From positions 1,922,001-1,986,000 of the forward strand of contig NZ_QVID01000001.1 in assembly GCF_003413745.1 (NCBI RefSeq): a stretch of 64,000 nt of DNA, read 5' to 3'. The notes beneath the pieces are model-generated. The model had not been told where the DNA came from. It saw only the letters and a list, made by a program, of their open reading frames with translations, and made no database searches. The position numbers were made by a program, and so were the translations under genes. The stretch comes from Marixanthomonas ophiurae. Its GTDB lineage: Bacteria > Bacteroidota > Bacteroidia > Flavobacteriales > Flavobacteriaceae. How positions within the stretch are numbered: the first letter of the stretch is position 1; each line of letters opens with the position of its first letter. Positions 1 to 7,536 of this stretch are shown here, piece by piece.

Positions 1-435
1 CTAAGTTCGCCGCATCGGCTGTACGGAGCAATGCTCCAATATTTCCAGGTTTTTCGGTGGCTTCGGCGACTAAAATAAGTGGCTTTTTAGAAGAAAAAGT
101 GAAACTATCCAACGTGTGTTGTTTGGCTTCGGCAATGGCAAGGATACCTTCAGTTGAATTTCGGTAGGCGAGTTTATCGTATATTTCAGTTGAAATTTCT
201 ACAAAATTTGTTTCGCTGTTGCTGAGGTCTTTGATTACATACAAATCTTCTTCAGCTATTATTTCCGAAGAAAAAAGTACGGTTTTTAACCTGCAGTTTC
301 CTTTTATAGCCAACGTAATCTCTCGATGCCCTTCAATAGTAAATAGTCTGTTTTTTTTGCGTTCCCGTGATTTTGATTGGAGCAAAGCAAACTCTTTAAT
401 TAGAGGGTTTTGAAGGCTTGAAATGTATTTTTCCA
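1..435 (-). CDS. TrmH/SpoU-family RNA 2'-O-methyltransferase, 3' part cut off by the window edge
   Basis: Reading leftwards from ATG at 433-435, the frame is open to base 1, so only about 145 N-terminal residues are present. It starts MEKYISSLQNPLIKEFALL, typical of the substrate-binding N-terminus of SpoU enzymes. It continues through an RNA-binding region with the TIEGHRE motif (RNA 2'-O ribose methyltransferase substrate-binding fold) and reaches the start of the SPOUT catalytic domain with KPGNIGALLRTADA, the family's signature motif 1. The knotted SAM-binding C-terminus lies outside the window. The family methylates ribose 2'-OH in rRNA or tRNA; the exact target cannot be told. A perfect Bacteroidota -7 element (TATCTTTG, minus strand, 441-448) sits just upstream of the start codon. 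Confidence 0.85.
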
Positions 436-440
436 TAACA

Positions 441-448
441 CAAAGATA
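441..448 (-). promoter_or_regulatory. Bacteroidota -7 promoter element for the TrmH-family gene
   Basis: On the minus strand the sequence reads TATCTTTG, an exact match to the TAnnTTTG consensus, five bases before the ATG. No TTG lies at the ideal 19-20 nt upstream distance. If this is the real promoter the transcript would have almost no leader. Confidence 0.45.
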
Positions 449-563
449 CGATGTGAACAATTCAATTGATTTATAATATTGAAAATTTCATAAAGGTTTC
501 TCAATTTATCTCGACTACTGGAACAGCTTTATTATATTTAATAAAATTAAAACCAATCTAATT

Positions 564-1403
564 ATGAAAAAACTACTTTCAATTGCAGTGCTACTTGTTT
601 TATTTGTTGCTTGTAAAGATGCAGTAAAGGAAACCACTGAAGAAGTTCACGGGAAAGAAAATGCTTCTGAACAATCAACTGAAGCCACCATGGATTCTTC
701 TGAAGAAAATATGGCGATGTCCTATCCATCTGAGCTTACAAACGTTTTTAAAGCACACGGCGGAATGGGTACTTGGAATAAAATGAACAATCTTTGTTTT
801 GAAATGAATGGAAAGAGTGGAAAAGAAGTACATACCACAACATTAAAAGACCGTCGTTCAAAAATTGAAAACGATAATTGGTCCATTGGGTATGATGGAA
901 GTGATGTATGGTTGCAAGAAAAGGAAGAAAATGCATATGAAGGTAACGCTCGTTTTTACCATAATCTAATGTTTTACTTTTATGCAATGCCTTTTGTTTT
1001 GGGTGATGAAGGGATAAATTATGAAATAGTGCAGCCTACAGAATTGGATGGTGAGATCTATAATGCAATTAAAATTTCATATAATGCAGGAATAGGAGAT
1101 TCACCAAAAGATGAATATATACTTTTTATTAACCCCGATACCGATACCATGGAATGGTTAGGATACACAGTAACGTTTAAGGAAAACCAAAGAAGCGATA
1201 ATTGGAAATTTATTAAATACGATCAATGGGAGAAAGTTAATGGTTTATTGTTGCCTAAAAAATTGACTTGGTATAACGTGAAAGATGGGAAACCAACGAA
1301 CGAACGTAATGACCTTCTATTTAATAAAATAATCGTAACTGAAACACAATTAGAGGATTCGGTTTTTGCAAAGCCAGAAGGTGCAAATGTGGTAAATAGG
1401 TAA
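564..1403 (+). CDS. DUF6503-like lipoprotein
   Basis: The 279-residue protein has a lipoprotein signal peptide ending LFVAC (Cys17), followed by an acidic Ser/Glu/Thr-rich linker to about residue 50. The rest is a globular domain with YPSELTNVFKAHGGMGTWNKM near its start and DEYILFINPDTDTMEWLGY near its centre. This pattern resembles the Bacteroidota DUF6503 family of outer-membrane-anchored, beta-rich lipoproteins of unknown role, which share an overall LolA/outer-membrane-lipoprotein-like look. The family call is from memory and moderate. The gene stands alone and ends at a strong bidirectional terminator shared with the convergent neighbour. Confidence 0.6.
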   Translation: MKKLLSIAVLLVLFVACKDAVKETTEEVHGKENASEQSTEATMDSSEENMAMSYPSELTNVFKAHGGMGTWNKMNNLCFEMNGKSGKEVHTTTLKDRRSKIENDNWSIGYDGSDVWLQEKEENAYEGNARFYHNLMFYFYAMPFVLGDEGINYEIVQPTELDGEIYNAIKISYNAGIGDSPKDEYILFINPDTDTMEWLGYTVTFKENQRSDNWKFIKYDQWEKVNGLLLPKKLTWYNVKDGKPTNERNDLLFNKIIVTETQLEDSVFAKPEGANVVNR

Positions 1404-1419
1404 TTGTAAAATGTACTTA

Positions 1420-1460
1420 ATACTAAAAAAGTAGCTTGGAAAAGCTACTTTTTTAGTATT
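1420..1460. terminator. Bidirectional intrinsic terminator
   Basis: A near-perfect inverted repeat (ACTAAAAAAGTAGCT at 1422-1436 and its complement at 1443-1457, six-base loop) has A-tracts on one side and T-tracts on the other, so it can stop transcription from both convergent genes. It overlaps the last codons of the glutaminyl cyclotransferase gene. Confidence 0.85.
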
Positions 1461-2500
1461 TGCACTTTAAAAAGTTTGTCCCAATATTTTCCAGTAATAT
1501 ATAAAATGTCTTTTTCGCCTTTATAGGCAATACCGTTTAATACATTTAAATCTGGGTGCTGTGTTACTTTGTCTTGTAATCCGTTAAGGTCAATAACGCC
1601 TTCAACGGCTCCATTTTCTGGATTTATAATAGCTATGGAAGATTGTTCCCATACATTAGCATATATTTTACCTTCTACCCATTCCAGCTCGTTTACTTTT
1701 GGGATTCGGCTTGTATGCGTATACAACTCAATATAGTCTGTTTCGGCTAAGGTCTCAGGGTTTAATATCCATATTCTTTCAGTTCCATCACTTTTATAAA
1801 TTTTAGAATCGCTGTGGCATAACCCCCAACCTTCTTTGCTATTCTCATATACAAAACTACCGGTTCGTTCTAAGGTGTTTTCATCATAAATAAACCCTTT
1901 GTTCGCTTGCCATGTAAGTTGGTAAACTTTATTGTTCAAGATGGTTAACCCCTCTCCAAAGTACTGACTGTCTAATTCTACTTGTTGTAATACTTCACCT
2001 GTTTTATAATTGGTTTTTCGTAAGGTAGATTGACCACGTTTTCCAGTGCTTTCATATAAGGTGTCGCCTTCAAACTCTAAACCTTGTGTAAAAGCGTTAA
2101 CATCGTGCGGATATGTTTCCAATAATTTATAGGTGTATAATTCAGGTTTTTTTGAAGCAAGTAGCGTAAACTCGGCTTCAGTGTTATATTGCTCTCCGTC
2201 AGCATGAATAGTAGCTTTTAGCTGGTCTTTACCTAGCTTTTGGCTTTGCAGCGAGATAGTTTTTTTGGTATTCTTTTTTGAAACCGCTATTTTTTTATTT
2301 CGAAGAGTATAAACTACAGAATCTATTTCGATACCCTCTTTGTTTTGTATTGAGACCGATAGGTTATCTGATGGCTTATATGCTTTTTGGGAATTCTCTA
2401 TTTTTAGAGAAAATGGGTTTTTTTCTGTTCCTGGGTTATTGCCGCAGGAAGTTATAATCAATGCTAAAAGTATAGCGACGAATAACTTAGGTGACTTCAT
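1445..2500 (-). CDS. Glutaminyl-peptide cyclotransferase, plant/bacterial beta-propeller type (lipoprotein)
   Basis: The 351-residue protein has a lipobox ending ITSC (about Cys19), a roughly 100-residue Ig-like N-terminal region, and then a five-bladed propeller of the PF05096 glutamine cyclotransferase family. Recognisable family pieces are YPHDVNAFTQGLEF, STLRKTNYKTGEV, YFGEGLTILNNKVYQLTW, KSDGTERIWILNPE and ELEWVEGKIYANVW. Family enzymes convert N-terminal glutamine of peptides to pyroglutamate with release of ammonia. The signal peptide places it on the periplasmic or outer membrane. The stop codon lies inside the terminator hairpin. It is likely monocistronic, because the SRP RNA gene runs away from it upstream. 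Confidence 0.88.
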   Translation of the reverse strand: MKSPKLFVAILLALIITSCGNNPGTEKNPFSLKIENSQKAYKPSDNLSVSIQNKEGIEIDSVVYTLRNKKIAVSKKNTKKTISLQSQKLGKDQLKATIHADGEQYNTEAEFTLLASKKPELYTYKLLETYPHDVNAFTQGLEFEGDTLYESTGKRGQSTLRKTNYKTGEVLQQVELDSQYFGEGLTILNNKVYQLTWQANKGFIYDENTLERTGSFVYENSKEGWGLCHSDSKIYKSDGTERIWILNPETLAETDYIELYTHTSRIPKVNELEWVEGKIYANVWEQSSIAIINPENGAVEGVIDLNGLQDKVTQHPDLNVLNGIAYKGEKDILYITGKYWDKLFKVQILKK

Positions 2501-2555
2501 TATGTATATTCTATTTTAATGTAGGGTAAAAGTAAAAAATCATCGTTAAAAACTA

Positions 2556-2585
2556 TTGTTAAATATGTAAAACTACGTATCTTTG
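2556..2585 (+). promoter_or_regulatory. Bacteroidota promoter of the SRP RNA gene
   Basis: TTG at 2556-2558, a 19-base spacer, then TATCTTTG at 2578-2585, a perfect fit to the -33/-7 consensus of Bacteroidota housekeeping promoters. The RNA begins within about five bases of the -7 element. Confidence 0.8.
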
Positions 2586-2589
2586 CAGC

Positions 2590-2690
2590 GGCAAGTCCTA
2601 CACAACCAGCTCCTGTTGAATCCCCCAGGGCGGGAACGCAGCAAGGGTAAACGGTCGTAGCGGTGTGATGTAGGTAGCTTGCCATTTTTT
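2590..2690 (+). ncRNA. ffs: Small bacterial signal recognition particle RNA (4.5S type)
   Basis: The roughly 95-nt transcript folds into one long hairpin: the ends GGCAAG...CCTAC (from 2590) and GTAGG...CTTGCC (to 2683) pair. The apex carries the diagnostic domain IV: CAGG, a GCG/CGC stem (2630-2632 with 2637-2639), a GGAA tetraloop (2633-2636) and AGCA (2640-2643), which form the Ffh-binding symmetric loop. A T-run at 2685-2690 follows as terminator. The RNA binds Ffh to guide co-translational insertion of membrane proteins. No protein gene belongs to this stretch. Confidence 0.9.
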
Positions 2691-2732
2691 ATGCGCTAAA
2701 GTCAAGGAAAATTACCTTCCCATTTCCAACGA

Positions 2733-3941
2733 TTAACTCCCATCAATCCTATTATCATTAAACGAAGATGGTAACAGCTTCGGGATAAACTTGATTAGTA
2801 AAGGTAATAAGATGGTACCCCCTGGTAACAAGAAGACTGTTAATGACGGGATGGTTTTGCATATATCTAGCAACTGTGTTTTTACCTTTTGTTTTTCTTC
2901 CACAGAAAGATCCCTTGTTGTAGATTTACCTAATAAAACAACTAGCTCACCACTTTCCTCCAGTTCTTGTTGTAATCTTTTTTTATTACGAAGGATAAGC
3001 AGTTTTACAGTTGCTGAAGATTGACGATACAAGTGTTTTACGGGGTGTTCATATTCAAATAGTTGTATTTTTTTGGCGTGTGCTGCTGAAAAGTTTCGTA
3101 AATCGTCCAAGCTTTTTTGTACATCTTCACCGGTAAACTGAAGTTGACTTGCTAATTGCTGTAAAAATTGAAATTCTGTAGTATCAACCTCTCCATCATC
3201 CCAAACAGCCAAGCAGCATAGATCTAGCAAATATTTTTTGGTGAGAAAATCTTTATCCAAAAAAAAACTAAAACTTTTAAAAGTCTTTTCTTCGCTATCA
3301 GTTGTCTTTTCTTCAAGATATTCAGATGAAGATTCAAAGAGTTCTAATAACAAAGAGTCGTATTTGCTTTTCTTTCTTTTAGATTTCAGCGCTAATAAAC
3401 AAGAGGAAATTAAGTTTTTTTCCAAGTTTTGTGCTTCCTCCTTAATAGTGTCCGGTTCCTTTAGGTATTTTTTAAAACAAAGTACATCAATAAATAATAA
3501 CGCATACGTTAATAAAGAAGCAGCATCTTTTTTGGATAGAAAAGTGTTTTCCTGTAAGCGGGAATCCATTATTTTTTCAAGGGTTGCTGTTTCAGAACTG
3601 GAAATAGAAAATCGTTTAAGCCATCCTTTTTTTTGTTTGTCAAGCTGTTTATAGAAAGAAATGATAGCGTTAACAGCTTCATTATAATTAGTGCTGCTTT
3701 TTTCTACACTATATATATGTAATAAAGAGTGAAGTAAATTTACTTTACCATATTCTTCTTTAGTCAGTGTTAAATAGGTTAATGGCTCAGGTGAAAGGCT
3801 CTTAACCGGTATTCCGTATATAAACCCTGATTTTTTCAATGTATCGTAAAATACTTCGGAAGAAGTAAAGTGCATTTTGTTTTCTTCTGAAGAGAAGATG
3901 TATATGAATTTTGATATCCAGCCTGATGCAGAGGGGTTCAT
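2733..3941 (-). CDS. LETM1-domain-like / TerB-like protein
   Basis: The 402-residue soluble-looking protein resembles the Bacteroidota family annotated as LETM1-related. Residues 1-200 are helical and mostly unrecognised. Residues about 235-285 hold an acidic TerB-like helical segment (AVWDDGEVDTTEFQFLQQLA). The C-terminus contains KVKTQLLDICKTIPSLTVFLLPGG followed by a hydrophobic stretch, matching the ribosome-binding-like LETM1 region (mitochondrial ion-exchange and translation factor). The bacterial role is unknown, and biofilm association is only a database label. There is one hydrophobic segment near residues 368-392 and no signal peptide. It is transcribed away from the DUF4331 operon. 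Confidence 0.65.
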   Translation of the reverse strand: MNPSASGWISKFIYIFSSEENKMHFTSSEVFYDTLKKSGFIYGIPVKSLSPEPLTYLTLTKEEYGKVNLLHSLLHIYSVEKSSTNYNEAVNAIISFYKQLDKQKKGWLKRFSISSSETATLEKIMDSRLQENTFLSKKDAASLLTYALLFIDVLCFKKYLKEPDTIKEEAQNLEKNLISSCLLALKSKRKKSKYDSLLLELFESSSEYLEEKTTDSEEKTFKSFSFFLDKDFLTKKYLLDLCCLAVWDDGEVDTTEFQFLQQLASQLQFTGEDVQKSLDDLRNFSAAHAKKIQLFEYEHPVKHLYRQSSATVKLLILRNKKRLQQELEESGELVVLLGKSTTRDLSVEEKQKVKTQLLDICKTIPSLTVFLLPGGTILLPLLIKFIPKLLPSSFNDNRIDGS

Positions 3942-4047
3942 TTTTTCTTTTTTTAGATTAACACAAAATTAACAGCTATGATAAAACCGTAGCAGTAATT
4001 TAAGCGTAAATGTAATAGAACATAAATTAATCGATAAAAAAACAATC

Positions 4048-4758
4048 ATGAAAAAAACAAAGATTTTTGCAGCAATTGGTGGAGTAGGCATAGCCGTACT
4101 CGCCATATTTTTAATCGCTGCCGACCACATTGACTCACCTTCGGTGGCAGGTACAACGACGGATATTGCAGATTTGTATGCCTTTGAGGGCAGCAATGCA
4201 GACAATACAGTTTTAATTGCAACCCTTCAAGGTCCTTTAGCACCAGGTGATGTAACCAATAATGCATCTTTTGATGAAAATGTATTGTTAGAATTCAATA
4301 TTGATAACACAGGTGATTTTAAAGAAGACTTGGTAATACAAGCTATAAAAAGAGGAGACTCTATGTACTTTTTTGGTCCTGTAGCTCCAGAAACACAGGG
4401 GCTTAGCAGTACTGTGGCAACTTCTGGTCCAAAACATAGTGTGAAAATTTCAACATCAAGCGAAGTTGAAGTTACAGACAGTGATGGAATGAAGTTTTTC
4501 GCAGGTCCTAGAAGAGATGGATTTTTCTTTGACTTTAACCGCTTTAATCAAGTAATTGGTGGGGAAGTAGCTCCAGAAGGATTTTTACCTCCAGGAGAAG
4601 CTAGTGACTTTTTTGAAAACGTAAATGTTTTAGCTATATCTGTAGAAGTGCCTAACTCTATGTTGGGAACAGCTCCACCACACGTAGGAGGAGCAGTAGG
4701 AATTGATGGACTTCCACCAGCCTACAATGTATGGGTATCAGCAAAAAGAAGACAATAA
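4048..4758 (+). CDS. DUF4331-family protein, N-terminal-type half
   Basis: The 236-residue protein has an N-terminal hydrophobic export segment (residues 6-25) directly followed by AADHIDSPSVAGTTTDIADLYAFE, the opening signature of DUF4331 proteins. A middle region with DFNRFNQVIGG and the segment VLAISVEVPNSMLG, also typical of the family, follow. Family members are exported, usually 400-500 residues long, of unknown function. This one is half that length and lacks the usual C-terminal GRxxxDDVxDIxL and FPYL motifs, which appear in the next gene. The spacer to that gene is 28 bases, so the two are probably cotranscribed. Confidence 0.8.
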   Translation: MKKTKIFAAIGGVGIAVLAIFLIAADHIDSPSVAGTTTDIADLYAFEGSNADNTVLIATLQGPLAPGDVTNNASFDENVLLEFNIDNTGDFKEDLVIQAIKRGDSMYFFGPVAPETQGLSSTVATSGPKHSVKISTSSEVEVTDSDGMKFFAGPRRDGFFFDFNRFNQVIGGEVAPEGFLPPGEASDFFENVNVLAISVEVPNSMLGTAPPHVGGAVGIDGLPPAYNVWVSAKRRQ

Positions 4759-4786
4759 AATAACATAACAATAAAAACAAAACAAG

Positions 4787-5485
4787 ATGAAAATATATAA
4801 ATTAAGTATGGTATTTATTGCTATGTGTGCATCCTTACTGTTTGTACAATGTAGCGATGATGACGATAACGTTATAGATTTACAAACCTGTAACGATGGA
4901 ATTCAAAATGGATCTGAAACAGGAGTTGATTGCGGTGGAACTGCTTGTGAGCCTTGTGCAGATGGTGAAATTAATTTTTCAGGAACCTTTATGCAAGAAG
5001 ACATAATGGGACGCCCAGGTATAAACACAGTATTTAGTGGTACCGATGAAGTAAAAAATAACTTTAATACCACCACTGTAACAGGTAGAGCTGACTTTAC
5101 ACCAATTTTTGAAAATACATTGGAAACTTACCACGATGTTTACGCTGTATCATTAGGATTAGATCCTGAAGATGTAAACTATGTGCCTAATATTTTAGGT
5201 TTAGATGCGACAACTTTTGCGACAGTATTGTCTCAATTTGACGCCTTACAAGTTGCACCAAATGCACAGACCGTGTATTTTGATCCTTCAACCGGAGTAG
5301 CATTAACCGGAAGAAACATTAATGACGATGTTATTGATATATCGTTGATATTAATGTTTGGTGGAGGAGACCTAAACAACCTTAACTTTGATGGTACCGA
5401 TGGCTCGCCACTTTTAATTAGTGACAGCGTAGGTTTTGGAGATCGTCAAGTAGTTGACTTCCCTTATTTGGAAACTCCAAATTAA
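4787..5485 (+). CDS. Lipoprotein with a DUF4331 C-terminal-like domain
   Basis: The 232-residue lipoprotein (lipobox FVQC, about Cys22) is followed by SDDDDN. This resembles the Ser plus acidic-residue lipoprotein export signal known from Flavobacterium, which sends lipoproteins to the cell surface. A CNDGIQNGSETGVDCGG motif, a short Cys-rich module common in Bacteroidota surface proteins, comes next. The C-terminal half carries LTGRNINDDVIDISL and a final VDFPYLETPN, which resemble the end of full-length DUF4331 proteins. It lies second in a DUF4331 / lipoprotein cluster and may work with the preceding product. A terminator follows at 5503-5541. Function unknown. Confidence 0.65.
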   Translation: MKIYKLSMVFIAMCASLLFVQCSDDDDNVIDLQTCNDGIQNGSETGVDCGGTACEPCADGEINFSGTFMQEDIMGRPGINTVFSGTDEVKNNFNTTTVTGRADFTPIFENTLETYHDVYAVSLGLDPEDVNYVPNILGLDATTFATVLSQFDALQVAPNAQTVYFDPSTGVALTGRNINDDVIDISLILMFGGGDLNNLNFDGTDGSPLLISDSVGFGDRQVVDFPYLETPN

Positions 5486-5502
5486 AAAGTAACTTTAGAG
5501 TT

Positions 5503-5541
5503 GAAAAAAGAAAAGGGCAATTTATTGCTCTTTTCTTTTAT
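5503..5541 (+). terminator. Intrinsic terminator after the DUF4331 pair
   Basis: AAAAGGGCAAT at 5511-5521 pairs with ATTGCTCTTTT at 5524-5534 (one G-T wobble), flanked by an A-tract and a T-tract. Confidence 0.75.
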
Positions 5542-5597
5542 ATAACAGTTTTATCACTACTTTGAAGTATTAAATTAACAGATTAAATAAAAAACTA

Positions 5598-6893
5598 ATG
5601 AAAAAGATACTAATTTTATTTGCGCTTTGTGCCTTTTTCTCTTGTGATGAGAAAAAAGAAAGTAAAAATGACACCGCAAAAATAACACATAAGGAAGATT
5701 ATAATAAATACCTTTCCACCAATGATAATTCGGCTTATAAAGCTGCTCTTTCAGAAAAAGATTTTTGGAACAAGCGATTGGCAGCAGATAGCAGTGGAGT
5801 AGGGGATTTAGGCCCTTTAGCTGGAGGTTATTCAGCTTTATTTGCTGCTACGGGTAATGTAGAAAACTTACAAAAAGCAGAAAAATTACAAAAAAAAGCC
5901 ATAGAAATATCAGCAACTAATAAAGATGGTTATACCCGTGCTTTGGCAAAGACTTATATTTCACAACATAGGTTTAAAGAGGCCAAACAAATTTTGGAAG
6001 AAAGTTATAAAGGTGTTTCGAATAAACACGAAACTGAATTCATGCTTTTTGATGTTTACATGGAACTAGCAGAATATAATAAAGCATATGAAATGCTTAA
6101 TAAAGTAAAAAATAATGGTGATTATAACTACTTAATTAGGGTATCTAAGTGGAGTGATTACAAAGGTGATCTAGATGCAGCTATTAAATATATGGAGAAA
6201 GCTAAAGCAATAGCAGAATCTGGTGGAAATAAGTCATTGAAAGTTTGGAGTTATAGTAACATAGCCGATTTTTACGGCCACGCAGGCAGAATTGATGACG
6301 CGTATGCTTATTATCTAAAAACATTAGAGCTTGAACCAGATAATGCATATGTAAAAAAAGGATTGGCTTGGATAGCCTATTCGTATGAGAAAGATACCAA
6401 AGAGGCAAACCGCATTCTAGACTCAGTAATGGTAAACCATAAATCACCTAATTACTATTTGCTTAAAGCAGAAATGGCAGAATTTAATAACAATCAAGAA
6501 CAAGTTGAGGCGAACCAAGAGAAATTTACCGATATGGTTTCAGACTCCTTGTATGGTGGAATGTACAATACTTATTTAATTGAACTATACGCCGATACAA
6601 ACCCTGAGAAAGCACTTACTCTGGCTAAAAAAGAAATAAACAATCGCGCTACACCAGAAACTTATACACTTTTAGCATTGGCACAATTAAAAAATGAAAA
6701 TAAAGAAGATGCTTTACAAACTATTGAAACATATGTAGAAGGTAAAACCTTCGAGCCAAATGCACAATATGTTTCGGCTATGGTATATAAAGCAAATGGC
6801 ATGCAAGACAAGGTAAAACCCCTAAAAGAAGAGCTTTCTGGTGCTTCTTATGAGCTAGGTCCAGTTTTATCAAAAAAAATAGCACAATTATAA
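5598..6893 (+). CDS. Tetratricopeptide-repeat lipoprotein
   Basis: The 431-residue protein has a lipoprotein signal (FFSC, about Cys16) and then helical repeats over nearly its full length. TPR-like signatures such as NIADFYGHAGRIDDAYAYYLKTLELEPDNAYVKKGLAWIAYSYE (split here only by eye) fall between residues 220 and 275, with further repeats before and after. TPR proteins are scaffolds for protein-protein contacts. Its position directly after the DUF4331 pair, in the same direction, suggests a shared process, but a terminator lies between, so it may have its own promoter. Its 3' end runs straight into the folded element at 6892-6996. Confidence 0.75.
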   Translation: MKKILILFALCAFFSCDEKKESKNDTAKITHKEDYNKYLSTNDNSAYKAALSEKDFWNKRLAADSSGVGDLGPLAGGYSALFAATGNVENLQKAEKLQKKAIEISATNKDGYTRALAKTYISQHRFKEAKQILEESYKGVSNKHETEFMLFDVYMELAEYNKAYEMLNKVKNNGDYNYLIRVSKWSDYKGDLDAAIKYMEKAKAIAESGGNKSLKVWSYSNIADFYGHAGRIDDAYAYYLKTLELEPDNAYVKKGLAWIAYSYEKDTKEANRILDSVMVNHKSPNYYLLKAEMAEFNNNQEQVEANQEKFTDMVSDSLYGGMYNTYLIELYADTNPEKALTLAKKEINNRATPETYTLLALAQLKNENKEDALQTIETYVEGKTFEPNAQYVSAMVYKANGMQDKVKPLKEELSGASYELGPVLSKKIAQL

Positions 6894-6996
6894 AACCGTA
6901 ACCCGCTAATCCTCGTACATATATGTAGAAAGGTTGATCATCTATAGAGGACTATGGGATCAACAACTGGTTATGCCGGTTTTTTCAGAGTTTTTT
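6892..6996 (+). other. Multi-branched RNA-like fold, candidate structured RNA or complex terminator
   Basis: Closing stem: AACCGTAACC at 6894-6903 pairs with GGTTA (6969-6973) and CGGTT (6977-6981) across a TGC bulge. It encloses the palindrome TACATATATGTA (6916-6927) and a long hairpin: GTTGATC (6933-6939), a two-base bulge, CTATAG (6942-6947), an AGGA loop, CTATGG (6952-6957), GATCAAC (6958-6964). A T6 run and later a T7 run follow. The fold begins at the stop codon of the TPR gene. It is more elaborate than a simple terminator. I recognise no Rfam family. Confidence 0.5.
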
Positions 6997-7005
6997 TGTT
7001 AGTTA

Positions 7006-7040
7006 AGCACCTTCTATACTTTTATAGAGGGTGCTTTTAG
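7006..7040. terminator. Intrinsic terminator for the convergent gene at 7037-7516
   Basis: AGCACCTTCTATA at 7006-7018 pairs with TATAGAGGGTGCT at 7023-7035 (one G-T wobble, four-base loop), with T-tracts on the plus side and A/T-rich sequence on the other. Confidence 0.7.
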
Positions 7041-7516
7041 TTTTTACAAATTATTCCGTCTTGTGAAATTTTCTTTCCTTCATTTGTAGTAATAGTGGCA
7101 GTATAAAAAAGACAATTATGCTCAATCTTTATTTTAGAAACTATAATTCCATTATTTTCATTAATCCATTTTTTCCCTTCGTCTAACTCATATTTTGAAG
7201 AATCATAAGTAAGTCTATACGTACAATCGTCTATCCACTCAATTTTTTCATATTCAGGATTTCCGCTTCCAATTTCGTTTATCCATTCAATCTGGGTATT
7301 TTCTTCTCGAATAACTATATACTTTTTTATGATAGAATCTCTTTCAGGGGTATATTCCGAAATGCTATCATTTGAAACTATTGTATACTTTGCCATTTCT
7401 TTTGTTTCAGGAATATAAAACTGCCCAATTTTAAAATCAGCACATGTTAATTCCTGTGCAGTTGTAGTGATGCTGATTAATAAAATTGAAAAAATCAATA
7501 ATGCTATTTTTTTCAT
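7037..7516 (-). CDS. Small secreted protein of unknown function
   Basis: The 159-residue protein has a signal peptide ending about TTTAQ (residue 21) and starts its mature part ELTCADFKIGQFYIP. It is probably a small beta-rich protein: Cys residues at DCTYRL, EHNCLF and IICKN could form disulphides in the periplasm. The pattern C-x-DFK-x-G-x-F followed by a region ending IEWINE is shared by a flavobacterial family sometimes mislabelled in databases (as a topoisomerase). I do not know its role. It is a single gene between a terminator and the P-loop kinase gene. Confidence 0.6.
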   Translation of the reverse strand: MKKIALLIFSILLISITTTAQELTCADFKIGQFYIPETKEMAKYTIVSNDSISEYTPERDSIIKKYIVIREENTQIEWINEIGSGNPEYEKIEWIDDCTYRLTYDSSKYELDEGKKWINENNGIIVSKIKIEHNCLFYTATITTNEGKKISQDGIICKN

Positions 7517-7536
7517 ATAATTACCTTGAATACTAC

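Noticed and set aside
2500-2685. 61-codon minus-strand ORF across the SRP RNA
   Set aside because: It lies on the opposite strand to a clear SRP RNA with promoter and terminator; composition is that of the RNA gene.
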